Part shown: piece by piece, positions 24,498-32,495 of the stretch | Layout of the letters: every line of letters begins with the position of its first letter | Position numbering within the stretch: the stretch's first letter is position 1 | Source: an uncultured Bacteroidales bacterium | GTDB taxonomy: Bacteria; Bacteroidota; Bacteroidia; Bacteroidales; P3 | Direction of reading: 5' to 3' | Assembly: GCA_900318175.1 (NCBI GenBank) | Contig: ONJQ01000007.1 | Location: 1-64,000, forward strand | Length of the DNA: 64,000 bases | Made by a program: the position numbers and the translations under genes | The notes under the pieces: generated by a model | What the model saw: only the letters and a program-made list of their open reading frames with translations | What the model was told of the DNA's origin: nothing | Database searches by the model: none

Positions 24498-25205
24498 ATG
24501 AACCCATTCTTAATGATTCAAGCAGACCAGGCTGATGTGCAGACAGCCCTTGACACCATGGCTGCCGTTGCTTCACCCGAACGTATCACCCTCTGGGACA
24601 TGACCCTCAAAGGCGGTTGGATTATGCTTGTCCTCGCCTGCCTTCTTGCCTTGGCCATCTACATCGCCATTGAGCGCTACCTCGCCCTGCGCCAGGCTCT
24701 CAAAACCGAGAACGACGACCTCTTCATGAACAGCATCCGCGAGTACATCCATAAAGGCGACGTCGACGCTGCCCGCTCCCTCTCCAAGAGCACCAACTCT
24801 CCCCTTGCCCGCATGGTGGACAAAGGCCTCTCACGCCTTGGCCGTCCCCTTTCCGACATCCAAGCCGCCATCGAGAACGAAGGCAAACTCGAAGTGGCAC
24901 GCCTTGAAAAGCGCGTTTCGCTCGTAGCCACCGTGGCCTCCCTCGGCCCCATGATCGGCTTCCTCGGCACCGTCACCGGCATGGTCACCTGCTTCCAGGA
25001 CATGGCCTTCGCTGGCAACAACATCGACATCTCCGTCCTCGCCACCGGCATGTACGAAGCCATGGTCACCACCATCGGCGGCCTCATTGTCGGCATCATT
25101 TGCTACTTCCTCTACAACATCCTCGTCACCCGCATCAACAAAGTGGTCCTCGACATCGAAGTGCGTGCCACCGAGTTTATGGACCTCCTCCACGAACCCG
25201 CTTAA
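24498..25205 (+). CDS. exbB: MotA/TolQ/ExbB proton channel family protein
   Basis: A 235-residue inner-membrane protein with three predicted helices (GGWIMLVLACLLALAIYIAIERYLAL; VATVASLGPMIGFLGTVTGMV; MVTTIGGLIVGIICYFLYNIL) and a cytoplasmic loop rich in charged residues. The second and third helices show the conserved Gly- and Thr-rich ExbB channel signature. It should energise a TonB-like protein together with the ExbD homologue 28 bp downstream and the TonB-domain protein after that. Confidence 0.88.
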   Translation: MNPFLMIQADQADVQTALDTMAAVASPERITLWDMTLKGGWIMLVLACLLALAIYIAIERYLALRQALKTENDDLFMNSIREYIHKGDVDAARSLSKSTNSPLARMVDKGLSRLGRPLSDIQAAIENEGKLEVARLEKRVSLVATVASLGPMIGFLGTVTGMVTCFQDMAFAGNNIDISVLATGMYEAMVTTIGGLIVGIICYFLYNILVTRINKVVLDIEVRATEFMDLLHEPA

Positions 25206-25233
25206 TCAACTCCCACCTAAAACAGCAGCCGTT

Positions 25234-25647
25234 ATGATTGAGACAAGAAACAAACTCACCATCGAGAACAACAACTCCACCATGTCCGACCTGGTGTTCC
25301 TGCTGTTGGTCTTCTTCATGATGACCTCCACCCTCATCAGCCCCAACGCCGTCAAGCTCCTCCTGCCCGAAAGCGGCAGCAAGACCATGGCCAAGCAGAA
25401 CGTCACCGTCTATATTGACGAGAACTTCAACTTCCAAGTGGGCAACACACCCACTGACATCCAAGGTCTCCAGCCCCTCATCGCCTCCGGCATCGAACCC
25501 GGCGTCTCCGACGCTTGCGTCGTCCTCCGTTCGGACAAGACCGTCCCCGTGCAGTACGTCGTCAACGTCATCGACGCCGTCAACGCCATCAACGAGCAGA
25601 CCGGCTCCAAACACAAGGTCATCCTTGCCACCTCTCCCAAAAAATAA
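25234..25647 (+). CDS. exbD: ExbD/TolR family biopolymer transporter
   Basis: A 137-residue protein with one N-terminal membrane helix. The proton-relay Asp lies in NNSTMSDLVFLLLVFFMMTSTL, and the periplasmic part has VYIDENFNFQVG and VVLRSDKTVPVQYVVNVIDAV, the ExbD pattern. I set the start at ATG 25234; a longer frame from 25087 only extends into the exbB coding region. Only one exbD is present, while Bacteroidetes often carry two. Confidence 0.88.
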   Translation: MIETRNKLTIENNNSTMSDLVFLLLVFFMMTSTLISPNAVKLLLPESGSKTMAKQNVTVYIDENFNFQVGNTPTDIQGLQPLIASGIEPGVSDACVVLRSDKTVPVQYVVNVIDAVNAINEQTGSKHKVILATSPKK

Positions 25648-25683
25648 TAGTCAAATCTACACCGCTTAGAAATACTATTACCC

Positions 25684-26460
25684 ATGGACCAAGAAAAAAA
25701 CAACAAAGTCATATCCGGAGCCATCACCGTCCTCTGCATGGCCCTGGTGCTCATAGTCTGCCTCTCCTTTGGCTACGATCCGCCTGACCCGCCCATCCCC
25801 GAAGAGGGGGTTGAAGTGAACCTCGGCAACAGCGACTTCGGCCTGGGCGACAACCCCATGCCCGAAGCCTCCGAGGCCAGCAGTGCCCCGCGGCCCCGCT
25901 CCGCTACCGAAAACGTGGCCACACAGAGCACCGAGTCCTCCACTCCCATCAACACCTCCGACCGTCCCAGCACTGCCAAGACCGACAACCCCACGCCCAC
26001 AACCACCAAGCCCGAGCCTCCGAAAGAGCCCGAAATCAACAAAAACGCCCTCTTCAACGGCAACCGTGGCAATAAGAACAAGAACGCCAACAGCGGCAGC
26101 GAGGGTAACACCTATGGCAGCGGCAACATGGGCAAGGAAGGCGGCGACCCCAACTCCAACCGCTACGACGGTGCTCCCGGCAAGGGCGGTGCAGGCTTCA
26201 GCCTTGCTGGCCGCAGTGCGCGTGCCCTCCCCTCCCCTCAAACCTCGACCAACAAAGAGGGTAAAGTGGTAGTCAAAATCTGGGTGGACCGCGCCGGCAA
26301 CGTCACTCAGACCTCCGCACCCGAGAAGGGTTCCACCCTCACCGATGCTGGTCTTGTCCGTCAAGCCAAAGCAGCGGCCATGAAAGCCAAATTCAGCCCC
26401 AAGGACGACGCTCCCGAAGTCCAGACAGGCACCATCACCTACGTCTTCCGCAACAACTAA
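25684..26460 (+). CDS. TonB-like energy transducer
   Basis: A 258-residue protein. One N-terminal helix (AITVLCMALVLIVCLSFGY) anchors it. A long Pro-, Ser-, Thr- and Asn-rich periplasmic spacer follows (about 35-180), then a TonB C-terminal domain with KVVVKIWVDRAGNVTQTSAP and QAKAAAMKAKFSP. It completes an exbB-exbD-tonB set. The outer-membrane receptor it serves is not in the window. The DPPDPP motif just after the helix is characteristic of this subtype. Confidence 0.85.
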   Translation: MDQEKNNKVISGAITVLCMALVLIVCLSFGYDPPDPPIPEEGVEVNLGNSDFGLGDNPMPEASEASSAPRPRSATENVATQSTESSTPINTSDRPSTAKTDNPTPTTTKPEPPKEPEINKNALFNGNRGNKNKNANSGSEGNTYGSGNMGKEGGDPNSNRYDGAPGKGGAGFSLAGRSARALPSPQTSTNKEGKVVVKIWVDRAGNVTQTSAPEKGSTLTDAGLVRQAKAAAMKAKFSPKDDAPEVQTGTITYVFRNN

Positions 26461-26463
26461 GCC

Positions 26464-26841
26464 ATGGACGAACCCATCCGCATTGACAAATATCTCTGGG
26501 CTGTACGTCTCTACAAGACGCGCAGCCTGGCCACTGAGGCCTGCCGCTGCGGCCACGTCCGCCTCGGCGGCCAACCCGTCAAACCCTCGCACGAAATCAA
26601 AGAAGGCGAGGTCTACGAAGTCTCCATCGAGCAGCTCCACCGCGTAATCCAAGTGCGCCAACCCCTTGCCAACCGCGTGGGGGCAAAGCTTGTGGAGAAC
26701 TTTATGACCGACCTCACTCCGCAGGAGGAGTACGAACGCATACAGATGGTACGCCAATACGCCTTCGAGAAGCGTGACCGCGGCAGCGGTCGTCCCACCA
26801 AACGCGAGCGCCGCGACATAGAAGAGTTCAAATACAAGTAG
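26464..26841 (+). CDS. S4-domain RNA-binding protein (HslR-like)
   Basis: A 125-residue protein whose N-terminal half is an S4 domain (IRIDKYLWAVRLYKTRSLATEACRCGHVRLGG and KPSHEIKEGEVYEVS). The basic C-terminal tail (KRDRGSGRPTKRERRDIEEFK) matches the HslR/Hsp15 ribosome-associated family, which rescues stalled 50S subunits with peptidyl-tRNA. It begins 3 bases after the tonB-like stop codon, so it is probably co-transcribed although functionally unrelated. Confidence 0.85.
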   Translation: MDEPIRIDKYLWAVRLYKTRSLATEACRCGHVRLGGQPVKPSHEIKEGEVYEVSIEQLHRVIQVRQPLANRVGAKLVENFMTDLTPQEEYERIQMVRQYAFEKRDRGSGRPTKRERRDIEEFKYK

Positions 26842-26943
26842 CCCTCAGCATCCCCCAGCGGGCCACCCGCTCCACTCCTCAAAAAAAATCGCAGCCCTCT
26901 GCAATAAATCAGCAACAACAAATACATAATAACAGATTCGACC

Positions 26944-27477
26944 ATGGACGAAGAAGAGGTAATCCGCGACATACTCGCCGGCAACGTCAACCGCTATGCC
27001 GAAATCGTCAAAGCCTACCAGACCATCGTGGCTAACCTCTGCTTCAAAATGGGAGGCCTCAAACTCGACATCCCCGAGATGACCCAGCAGGTCTTTGTCG
27101 AGCTCTACCTCGCCCTTCCACGCTTCCAGTTCAAGTCGAAACTGAGCACTTTTATCTACCGCATCACTGTCAACGTCGTCTGCAAAGAGCTCAAACACCA
27201 GAAGCGATTCCTCGTCCCTACCGACGACATGCCCCTCCCCGACCGCCCGGCAGAAGACCCCAACGTCGAGCAGTCCACCATCCGCCAGGAGCAACACCAG
27301 CAACTGCGCATGGCCATCGGACGCCTTCACCCCGAGCAGCGCACCGCCCTCATACTCTACACCTACAGCGACTTCTCCTACAACGACATTGCCGACGTCA
27401 TGCAGTGTACTACCGCCAAAGTCGAGTCACTCATCTTCCGCGCACGCAAGAACCTCAAAAAAATGCTCACTCCCTGA
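26944..27477 (+). CDS. ECF-type RNA polymerase sigma factor
   Basis: A 177-residue sigma-70 family protein. Region 2 is visible in RYAEIVKAYQTIVANLCFKMGG and FKSKLSTFIYRITVNVVCKELK. Region 4 is in QLRMAIGRLHPEQRTALILYTYSDFSYNDIADVMQCTTAKVESLIFRARKNLKKML. There is no region 1.1 or region 3, so it is an ECF group member. The next gene is a small single-pass membrane protein likely to be its anti-sigma factor, then a Spy-like periplasmic protein. Confidence 0.92.
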   Translation: MDEEEVIRDILAGNVNRYAEIVKAYQTIVANLCFKMGGLKLDIPEMTQQVFVELYLALPRFQFKSKLSTFIYRITVNVVCKELKHQKRFLVPTDDMPLPDRPAEDPNVEQSTIRQEQHQQLRMAIGRLHPEQRTALILYTYSDFSYNDIADVMQCTTAKVESLIFRARKNLKKMLTP

Positions 27478-27525
27478 CTCCGCACAGCAACACCCAACCC
27501 GCAAACAACACACCCACATACCACC

Positions 27526-27870
27526 GTGAAACAAACACTACATACCACTGACGACCCACTCATGCAGCAGTTGCACGACCTCTGCTACACCGAACCTATC
27601 GACGTCACCGACGCCGTCATGGCTCGCATCAGCAAAATGCCCCTCCTCACCCCCTACAACCAGCGTCGCCAACGCCTGCAACGGTGGGCGACAGCCGTGG
27701 CCGCCTGTGCCGTCGTCGCCGTAGCTCTCAACATCACACTCCTCTTCACCCGCAGCTACAACGAAGCACAAATCAGCGACGTCATCGCCTCTGTCTATTC
27801 CTACAACAACGACTACGAAAACTCATCCGAACTCTCCGAATCCGTCGCGCTCGAATACTTCTACCTTTAA
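27526..27870 (+). CDS. Putative anti-sigma membrane protein
   Basis: A 114-residue protein starting at GTG (KQTLHTTDDPLMQQL), 48 bp after the sigma factor. It has a short cytoplasmic N-terminus, one membrane helix (RWATAVAACAVVAVALNITLLFTRSY) and an acidic periplasmic tail. Size, topology and position fit an anti-sigma factor. There is no zinc-binding HxxxCxxC motif, so it is not a ZAS-type protein. The role is inferred from context only. Confidence 0.6.
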   Translation: MKQTLHTTDDPLMQQLHDLCYTEPIDVTDAVMARISKMPLLTPYNQRRQRLQRWATAVAACAVVAVALNITLLFTRSYNEAQISDVIASVYSYNNDYENSSELSESVALEYFYL

Positions 27871-27893
27871 TTTATAACCAAATACCTACCACA

Positions 27894-28373
27894 ATGAAAC
27901 ACACAACAGCATTCCTTCTGGCCCTGCTCCTCGGACTCACACTCATGGCACAGCCGCCCGAAGGCAAACACCGCTCGCATAACCGCCGTCCCGAACCGCC
28001 CAAGGTGGAGCAAATGGTCAGCAACCTCTCCGCCATTCAGAAAAAACGCCTCGAAACCATCTCCGACGAATGTAAGCAGGACATGGACAAACTGGAGAAA
28101 GAGCTCAATTCCGTACGCCAGAAAATCCGCTCACTCATGGAGACCGACGGCGACCAGTCCGACAAACTCTTCCCTCTCATTGACCGCGAAGCCCAACTGC
28201 AAGCCCAGATGGCCAAAACCATGTACCGCGTCCGCCAACAGATAGACCGCGTCCTCACCGAAGAGCAACTGACCGAGTTCCGCGCCCGCATGAAAGCCGA
28301 CCTTGAGAAAAGGCACAACAAAGAAATCCCGACCCCAAAGCCCGAAAACAAAAAGAAGCAATCAAAGAGATAA
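27894..28373 (+). CDS. Spy/CpxP-like periplasmic protein
   Basis: A 159-residue protein with a signal peptide (MKHTTAFLLALLLGLTLMAQ). The remainder is nearly all helix and highly charged, with paired segments such as SNLSAIQKKRLETISDECKQDMDKLEKELN and DRVLTEEQLTEFRARMKADLEKR. This resembles the LTxxQ-type Spy/CpxP chaperones of envelope stress. It ends the sigma/anti-sigma unit and precedes a terminator, so it is the likely output gene or sensor of that regulon. Confidence 0.7.
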   Translation: MKHTTAFLLALLLGLTLMAQPPEGKHRSHNRRPEPPKVEQMVSNLSAIQKKRLETISDECKQDMDKLEKELNSVRQKIRSLMETDGDQSDKLFPLIDREAQLQAQMAKTMYRVRQQIDRVLTEEQLTEFRARMKADLEKRHNKEIPTPKPENKKKQSKR

Positions 28374-28403
28374 AACAATTCTATTTTGTGTTTCCTTTTT
28401 CTG

Positions 28404-28440
28404 AGGCCACCGTTTCCCAAAAACGGTGGCCTTTCTTTTT
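28404..28440 (+). terminator. Terminator after the sigma/anti-sigma/Spy unit
   Basis: AGGCCACCGTTT (28404-28415) pairs with AAACGGTGGCCT (28421-28432) and is followed by TTCTTTTT. Confidence 0.92.
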
Positions 28441-28524
28441 CTGCTCGGCATTCCTCATCTCATGCCTATTTGTACTTTTTTCACCCCACTGTGGCAGGTC
28501 CATCCTACCCCCACTCCTTACAGG

Positions 28525-28599
28525 TCAGTTGTTCCTCATTTGTTCCTCATTTGTTCCTTTTTCCTTAGACAAATGATACAATAACGTTCTGACAAATGA
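28525..28599 (+). repeat. Dispersed TTGTTCCTCA-type repeat, copy 1
   Basis: Two full 11-bp units (GTTCCTCATTT) plus a partial one are followed by TTTTTCCTTAGACAAATGAT and another ACAAATGA. GAGCGAACC follows at about 28609. Copies are at 40121, 55201 (inverted) and 62891. It lies in a 389-bp gap between converging genes that otherwise holds only the terminator. Confidence 0.7.
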
Positions 28600-28762
28600 A
28601 AAACAAAGAGCGAACCTACAGCGAGCGGACTAAACGCGAGGAACTTATTTGCTCTGCAGGGGGCTGATATGTGGCAACTTTCAACTGGAGGCGAGGGATA
28701 GGCCACATTATGGTGGGGTGGGCTGCGTCTGCAACAATGGTGGGAGACAATTGATGGGACGC

Positions 28763-29347
28763 CTATTTGACGCCTCGAAGAGGGGTTGGGAGGTCAGCCG
28801 ATACACGGCGCTCCATGTACAGCAGTTGTTCTTTGCGTTCCACGCCGCCGGCATAGCCCGTGAGGCTTCCATTGGCTCCGATAACCCTGTGGCAGGGGAT
28901 TATCAAGGAGATGGGGTTATGCCCCACGGCACCGCCAATGGCTTGCGCCGACATGGTCGGAACGCCTTTGGCGCGTGCCATCTGTGAAGCCAAATGGCCG
29001 TAGGTGACGGTCTGTCCGTATGGAATTTGGAGCAGGAGACGCCACACCTGTTGGCGGAAAGGGGTGCCGACGGGTGCCAAGGTGGGAATAAAGTCGGGCT
29101 CACACCCACTGAAATAGGTGTCGAGCCAAAGGGCTGTTCGACACAGGACAGCAGCTGTGCTGTCGCTATTGGCCGTTGGCAAGGGCTGGACAACGGCGGA
29201 GGAGAGCCATGCGGGCAGGTGGCGTTGCCCGCTGAACCAAAGGCCAACCAATGCCCCGCTGTCGGCAGCAAGAAGGATTTCGCCGAGAAGGGACTGATAA
29301 GAGCAGAGGCGCGGCAAATTGGCGGCTGCGGGCGACGGGTTAATCAT
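28763..29347 (-). CDS. ogt: Methylated-DNA-[protein]-cysteine S-methyltransferase
   Basis: A 194-residue DNA repair protein that removes the alkyl group from O6-alkylguanine in a suicide reaction. The active site IPCHRVIG is present. The helix-turn-helix region TYGHLASQMARAKGVPTMSAQAIGGAVGHNP has the Arg-finger position, with the usual GT-YGE-A replaced by QTVTYGHLA. The N-terminal domain is weakly conserved, as usual. Its start codon overlaps the 3' end of the upstream YD-repeat gene by 8 bp. Confidence 0.9.
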   Translation of the reverse strand: MINPSPAAANLPRLCSYQSLLGEILLAADSGALVGLWFSGQRHLPAWLSSAVVQPLPTANSDSTAAVLCRTALWLDTYFSGCEPDFIPTLAPVGTPFRQQVWRLLLQIPYGQTVTYGHLASQMARAKGVPTMSAQAIGGAVGHNPISLIIPCHRVIGANGSLTGYAGGVERKEQLLYMERRVSADLPTPLRGVK

Positions 29348-30200
29348 AGTAACTAATCTGACGGTTGACCGAGCAGGTGTAGCTCCGTCCAGACTCCGTC
29401 ACCTTCATCTGGGCTTTGGTCCAGTTGCCGTGGCGATCGTATTGGCTGTAGCTGTAGCGGATGTGCGGCAGCGGCGATTTGGGGCCGCCAGCGTCCTGCT
29501 CCCAGTCGGTATGCCAAGTTTCTATAAGGTCGCCCCGCTCGTTGTAGCGGAAGAACTGGTCGATGTAGCGGGTGTGACCGGTTCGCACACGCACAAGGCG
29601 GCCATGGGCATCGTAGGTGTAGGTGTCCTCGGTTCCGGGGAGAGCGCGGTAGACAAGGCGGCCCAGCGAGTCGTAGCGATATTCGGAGGTGTCGCCCCAT
29701 GACGTGATGAAGAGCAACGGACGGCACTGGTCGTCGCATTCAAAGCGGAAGAGGTTAGACATCTCTTTGTCGATGCCCTTGGAGGTGAAGCGGGTGACTT
29801 GGTAGGCCACCGGGCACCCGTGCTTGTCATAGCGGAAAGCAAGGCTGTCGACACCCATGGGGAAACCATTGATGGCGCAGATGAGGCGGCCATCGGGCGC
29901 AAAGTCGCAGCTGGTGTAGAAACGTCCAATCGAGTCGATGGTGACCATGGCGGTGCGGAGCCCTTGGACATTGAATGACTCCTCGCAGACACGGAAACAG
30001 CGCAAGGCCGTGGAGTCGCAGGTCTGCTGGGTCTGCACATGGCGGACAGGGCCGCGGTAGCCCGCCTCGGCGGTGGTGACACGGAAGGTTATCTCACTCT
30101 GCCCCTGCAGGACGAAGGGCAGCAACAGGGCAGCAAAAAAAGTGACACCTGCTAGCGTGCGGCACTTTTGTAGAACATTGATTTGATTGAGCATATACAT
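29340..30200 (-). CDS. Secreted YD-repeat-like protein (paralogue B)
   Basis: A 286-residue protein with a hydrophobic signal ending in FVLQGQ. The body contains YD-type repeats: YRYDSLGRLVYRAL, YTYDAHGRLVRVRTGH, FRYNERGDLIETWHTDWE and YSQYDRHGNWTKAQ. It is a small relative of Rhs-type beta-rich repeat proteins without a toxin domain. It is a tandem paralogue of the gene at 30217-31092, with the same order of motifs (GYRGPV/GYRGQV; ETWHTDWE/EVWHTNWE; YDRHGNWT/YDDHGNWT). Probably periplasmic or surface-located; function unknown. Confidence 0.75.
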   Translation of the reverse strand: MYMLNQINVLQKCRTLAGVTFFAALLLPFVLQGQSEITFRVTTAEAGYRGPVRHVQTQQTCDSTALRCFRVCEESFNVQGLRTAMVTIDSIGRFYTSCDFAPDGRLICAINGFPMGVDSLAFRYDKHGCPVAYQVTRFTSKGIDKEMSNLFRFECDDQCRPLLFITSWGDTSEYRYDSLGRLVYRALPGTEDTYTYDAHGRLVRVRTGHTRYIDQFFRYNERGDLIETWHTDWEQDAGGPKSPLPHIRYSYSQYDRHGNWTKAQMKVTESGRSYTCSVNRQISYYD

Positions 30201-30216
30201 AGTTTTTTGTGTGTTG

Positions 30217-31092
30217 TTATTCGTAGTACTTGAACGTTCTGATAATGTTATAGGCGTAAGTTTTGTCGGTTCCCTTTACGGAGTTTTGCTTCACGGTGAC
30301 GGTGGCATGGGTCCAGTTGCCGTGGTCGTCGTATTGGGTATAGTGAAAGTATTTGTGTTCGCCGATTTCGTGGTCACCCGTCTCGCCCGCAAGGTGCTCC
30401 CAGTTGGTGTGCCACACCTCGAGGGTGTCATGGTTTGCATCGTAACGGTAGTGTGTGTCCTCATAATGTTTGTCTCCAATACGCACTCTTTCTAATCGTC
30501 CTTGTCTGTTGTAGTCGAAAGTCTCTGCCTTGTCGGTATGCCAGGACTGTATTTTCTTCAATAACCGGCCTTGGTTGTCGTACACATACCATGTAGTGTC
30601 CTCCCAAACCGAGGCACAGGTCAGCACTCGGCATTGAGCGTCGCAAGTCACGTGAAAGGCCGTTACATCGTTGCCCTCGGTCGGGTCAGCACTGAATCCA
30701 TATTCCTCATAACCCAAAAGGCAGCCGTTCTTGTCATAAAAGAACACAATGCTGTCCTTCCATCCATCGGAGAAGCTTGCCACATAATAGACCAGCTGTC
30801 CGTTGCCGTCATACTCATAGTGGTAGTTGGTCTGATAGATGTTATCCATAATGGACATATCAGTCCGCAGCCCCTGCTTGTTATACGCCTCCGCCGTGGT
30901 GAAAAAGAACCAATTGGCAGAGTCCATGCAAAACTCCGTGTGCTGCACCGTCTCCACCTGTCCCCGATAGCCCATCTCCTCCGCACTAACCCGCCGCGTC
31001 ACCTCGCTCTGTCCTAAAGTCATTGCAGGCAACAGACAAAACAGCACAACTGATAACAGACGTTTTTCCCTTAGCATTTTATTCATATTCAA
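30217..31092 (-). CDS. Secreted YD-repeat-like protein (paralogue A)
   Basis: A 291-residue protein with a signal peptide (LSVVLFCLLPAMTLGQ). Repeats include YHYEYDGNGQLVYYVA, WYVYDNQGRLLKKIQ, FDYNRQGRLERVRIG, YRYDANHDTLEVWHTNWE and YTQYDDHGNWTHATV. It lies 16 bp upstream of its paralogue and is the first gene of a three-gene unit ending with ogt. Codon use here is less GC-rich than in the copy downstream. No enzymatic domain is visible. Confidence 0.75.
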   Translation of the reverse strand: MNMNKMLREKRLLSVVLFCLLPAMTLGQSEVTRRVSAEEMGYRGQVETVQHTEFCMDSANWFFFTTAEAYNKQGLRTDMSIMDNIYQTNYHYEYDGNGQLVYYVASFSDGWKDSIVFFYDKNGCLLGYEEYGFSADPTEGNDVTAFHVTCDAQCRVLTCASVWEDTTWYVYDNQGRLLKKIQSWHTDKAETFDYNRQGRLERVRIGDKHYEDTHYRYDANHDTLEVWHTNWEHLAGETGDHEIGEHKYFHYTQYDDHGNWTHATVTVKQNSVKGTDKTYAYNIIRTFKYYE

Positions 31093-31215
31093 TGATATTC
31101 ATATTAGACTCAATTCGATTTGTATCACCGTACATTTATCGTAACTTGAGAAGTATACTTTAAAATCCCTACGAATCGATATTTTTATCATGTATACTTA
31201 ATAAAACTCATTATA

Positions 31216-31360
31216 TCAAATCAACCCTCTCTTCCGCATCTCAAAGAAGCACTTTTTAGTGGCGGTAATATCCGCCATAGCATCATGCGTGTCCTCAAAG
31301 TCACAGCCAAACAACCTATAGTGCAATTCCTGCAACTTAGTCCACTCGAAGTCTAGCATC
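31216..31360 (-). pseudogene. 3' remnant of a DnaQ-like 3'-5' exonuclease gene
   Basis: The segment EWTKLQELHYRLFGCDFEDTHDAMADITATKKCFFEMRKRGLI is the C-terminal part of the epsilon-like exonuclease family, including the ExoIII-type HDAMADITAT motif with its catalytic His and Asp. The other exonuclease motifs and some 150 upstream residues are missing; the frame upstream to 31410 shows no similarity that I recognise. It looks like the broken border of an inserted or deleted segment. Confidence 0.65.
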
Positions 31361-31515
31361 CATTTTTCTTGCAAAAACAAGTATTCTACACAAACTGCAC
31401 CCATCATCAATATCCAGCTTTCTGCGGACCAACCTACCGATTCTCACTCACTCTTTTCCAAAACTATATCTAATAATACCCATATTGTCACTAGGGCATA
31501 TAACAACTCCCCCTA

Positions 31516-32445
31516 TTATTCTCCAAACTTTGATGCAATATCTTTAAATACAATTGCTTTCTCTAAAAACCATTCATATGCTTTCCCCCAACACTCTCGT
31601 TTCCAAGGATTGATATTAGTAAATATCATAATACGGCACGCTTTCTTATCTTCAGTCTCTCTCCACTCTACTTCACTCTGAAGCAAATTCGCTATTTCTT
31701 CCTTATGTTGTTGGAACACATGAAATAGCTCTTTATTATCATTGATATAAAGATCTGCCCCTATATGTTGTTTTTGAGTATTAATGGTTAAGACTACTTG
31801 ATATTCTGAACTACCTATTTTCAAGTCATAATAATGATGTGGACCCACTTTCCGAGTACGAAAAGATGTAGTAAACTTCTCATGATGACTCATTGCTTCA
31901 TTAAAACCCGTCCAAAAATCCAGTTTAAGTATCTCTGTATCCGACATACCCTCTATTGTCTTCATTGTTTTTGCCCAATCATTTGGTCTTTCTACAATAT
32001 TAAACCGAGGAGCTTTCTCAGAATCACCAATTTGCCATAATTCTATTTCTAACAAGAAGAAGCCAATATTCTTGTCCGTATGCTGATTCAACCATTCTAT
32101 TGCTTGTCTATGTTCATCGCGTGCCCGCTTCACAATCCAAACAATCACTTCTGCACCTTTTCCGGAAGCATAAGTAATTAATTTCCCAAGATGGTCGTGA
32201 TTTGTATCCTCCAACTGGTTCTCAATAATCACTTGACGATTTGTACCGCTTTCCCTTGCGAAAATATCCACACTGAAACTACCAACCGAAGACTCCCTCT
32301 CTTCTAACTCTAAATCCATATCAATAGTGTCACCCAATAGAGAAAGATTCTCTTCTTCTGCCAACCATTTAGTGAAATTGTTAGCCTCGTGAGGCCAAAC
32401 CGATCTTAAATCGGTAATTCTTGTCATTTTACCTAACTTTTCCAT
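31516..32445 (-). CDS. DUF4268 protein with PD-(D/E)XK-like nuclease core
   Basis: A 309-residue protein. The N-terminal half has a nuclease-like core: SVGSFSVDIFARE (Asp about 60) followed by VIIENQLEDTNHDHLGKLITYASG, giving D...ExQ in place of D...ExK, then VIVWIVKRARDEHRQAIEWLN. The C-terminal half matches the DUF4268 pattern (FWTGFNEAM, YQVVLTINTQKQHIGADLYIND). Such proteins are scattered accessory genes, sometimes linked to restriction or defence. The AT-richness contrasts with the housekeeping genes around it and suggests recent acquisition. Activity is not established. Confidence 0.75.
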   Translation of the reverse strand: MEKLGKMTRITDLRSVWPHEANNFTKWLAEEENLSLLGDTIDMDLELEERESSVGSFSVDIFARESGTNRQVIIENQLEDTNHDHLGKLITYASGKGAEVIVWIVKRARDEHRQAIEWLNQHTDKNIGFFLLEIELWQIGDSEKAPRFNIVERPNDWAKTMKTIEGMSDTEILKLDFWTGFNEAMSHHEKFTTSFRTRKVGPHHYYDLKIGSSEYQVVLTINTQKQHIGADLYINDNKELFHVFQQHKEEIANLLQSEVEWRETEDKKACRIMIFTNINPWKRECWGKAYEWFLEKAIVFKDIASKFGE

Positions 32446-32495
32446 AATATTGTATTCTTGTAATTGAAAAATGATGTTTTAATATTACAAAAGTG

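Noticed and set aside
28386..28576. Short plus-strand frames after the Spy-like gene
   Set aside because: They consist of terminator and repeat DNA and begin within the terminator hairpin region.
31216..31410. Complete small gene of 64 residues
   Set aside because: Only the C-terminal part matches a known exonuclease family and the N-terminal part has no similarity, so a remnant is more likely.
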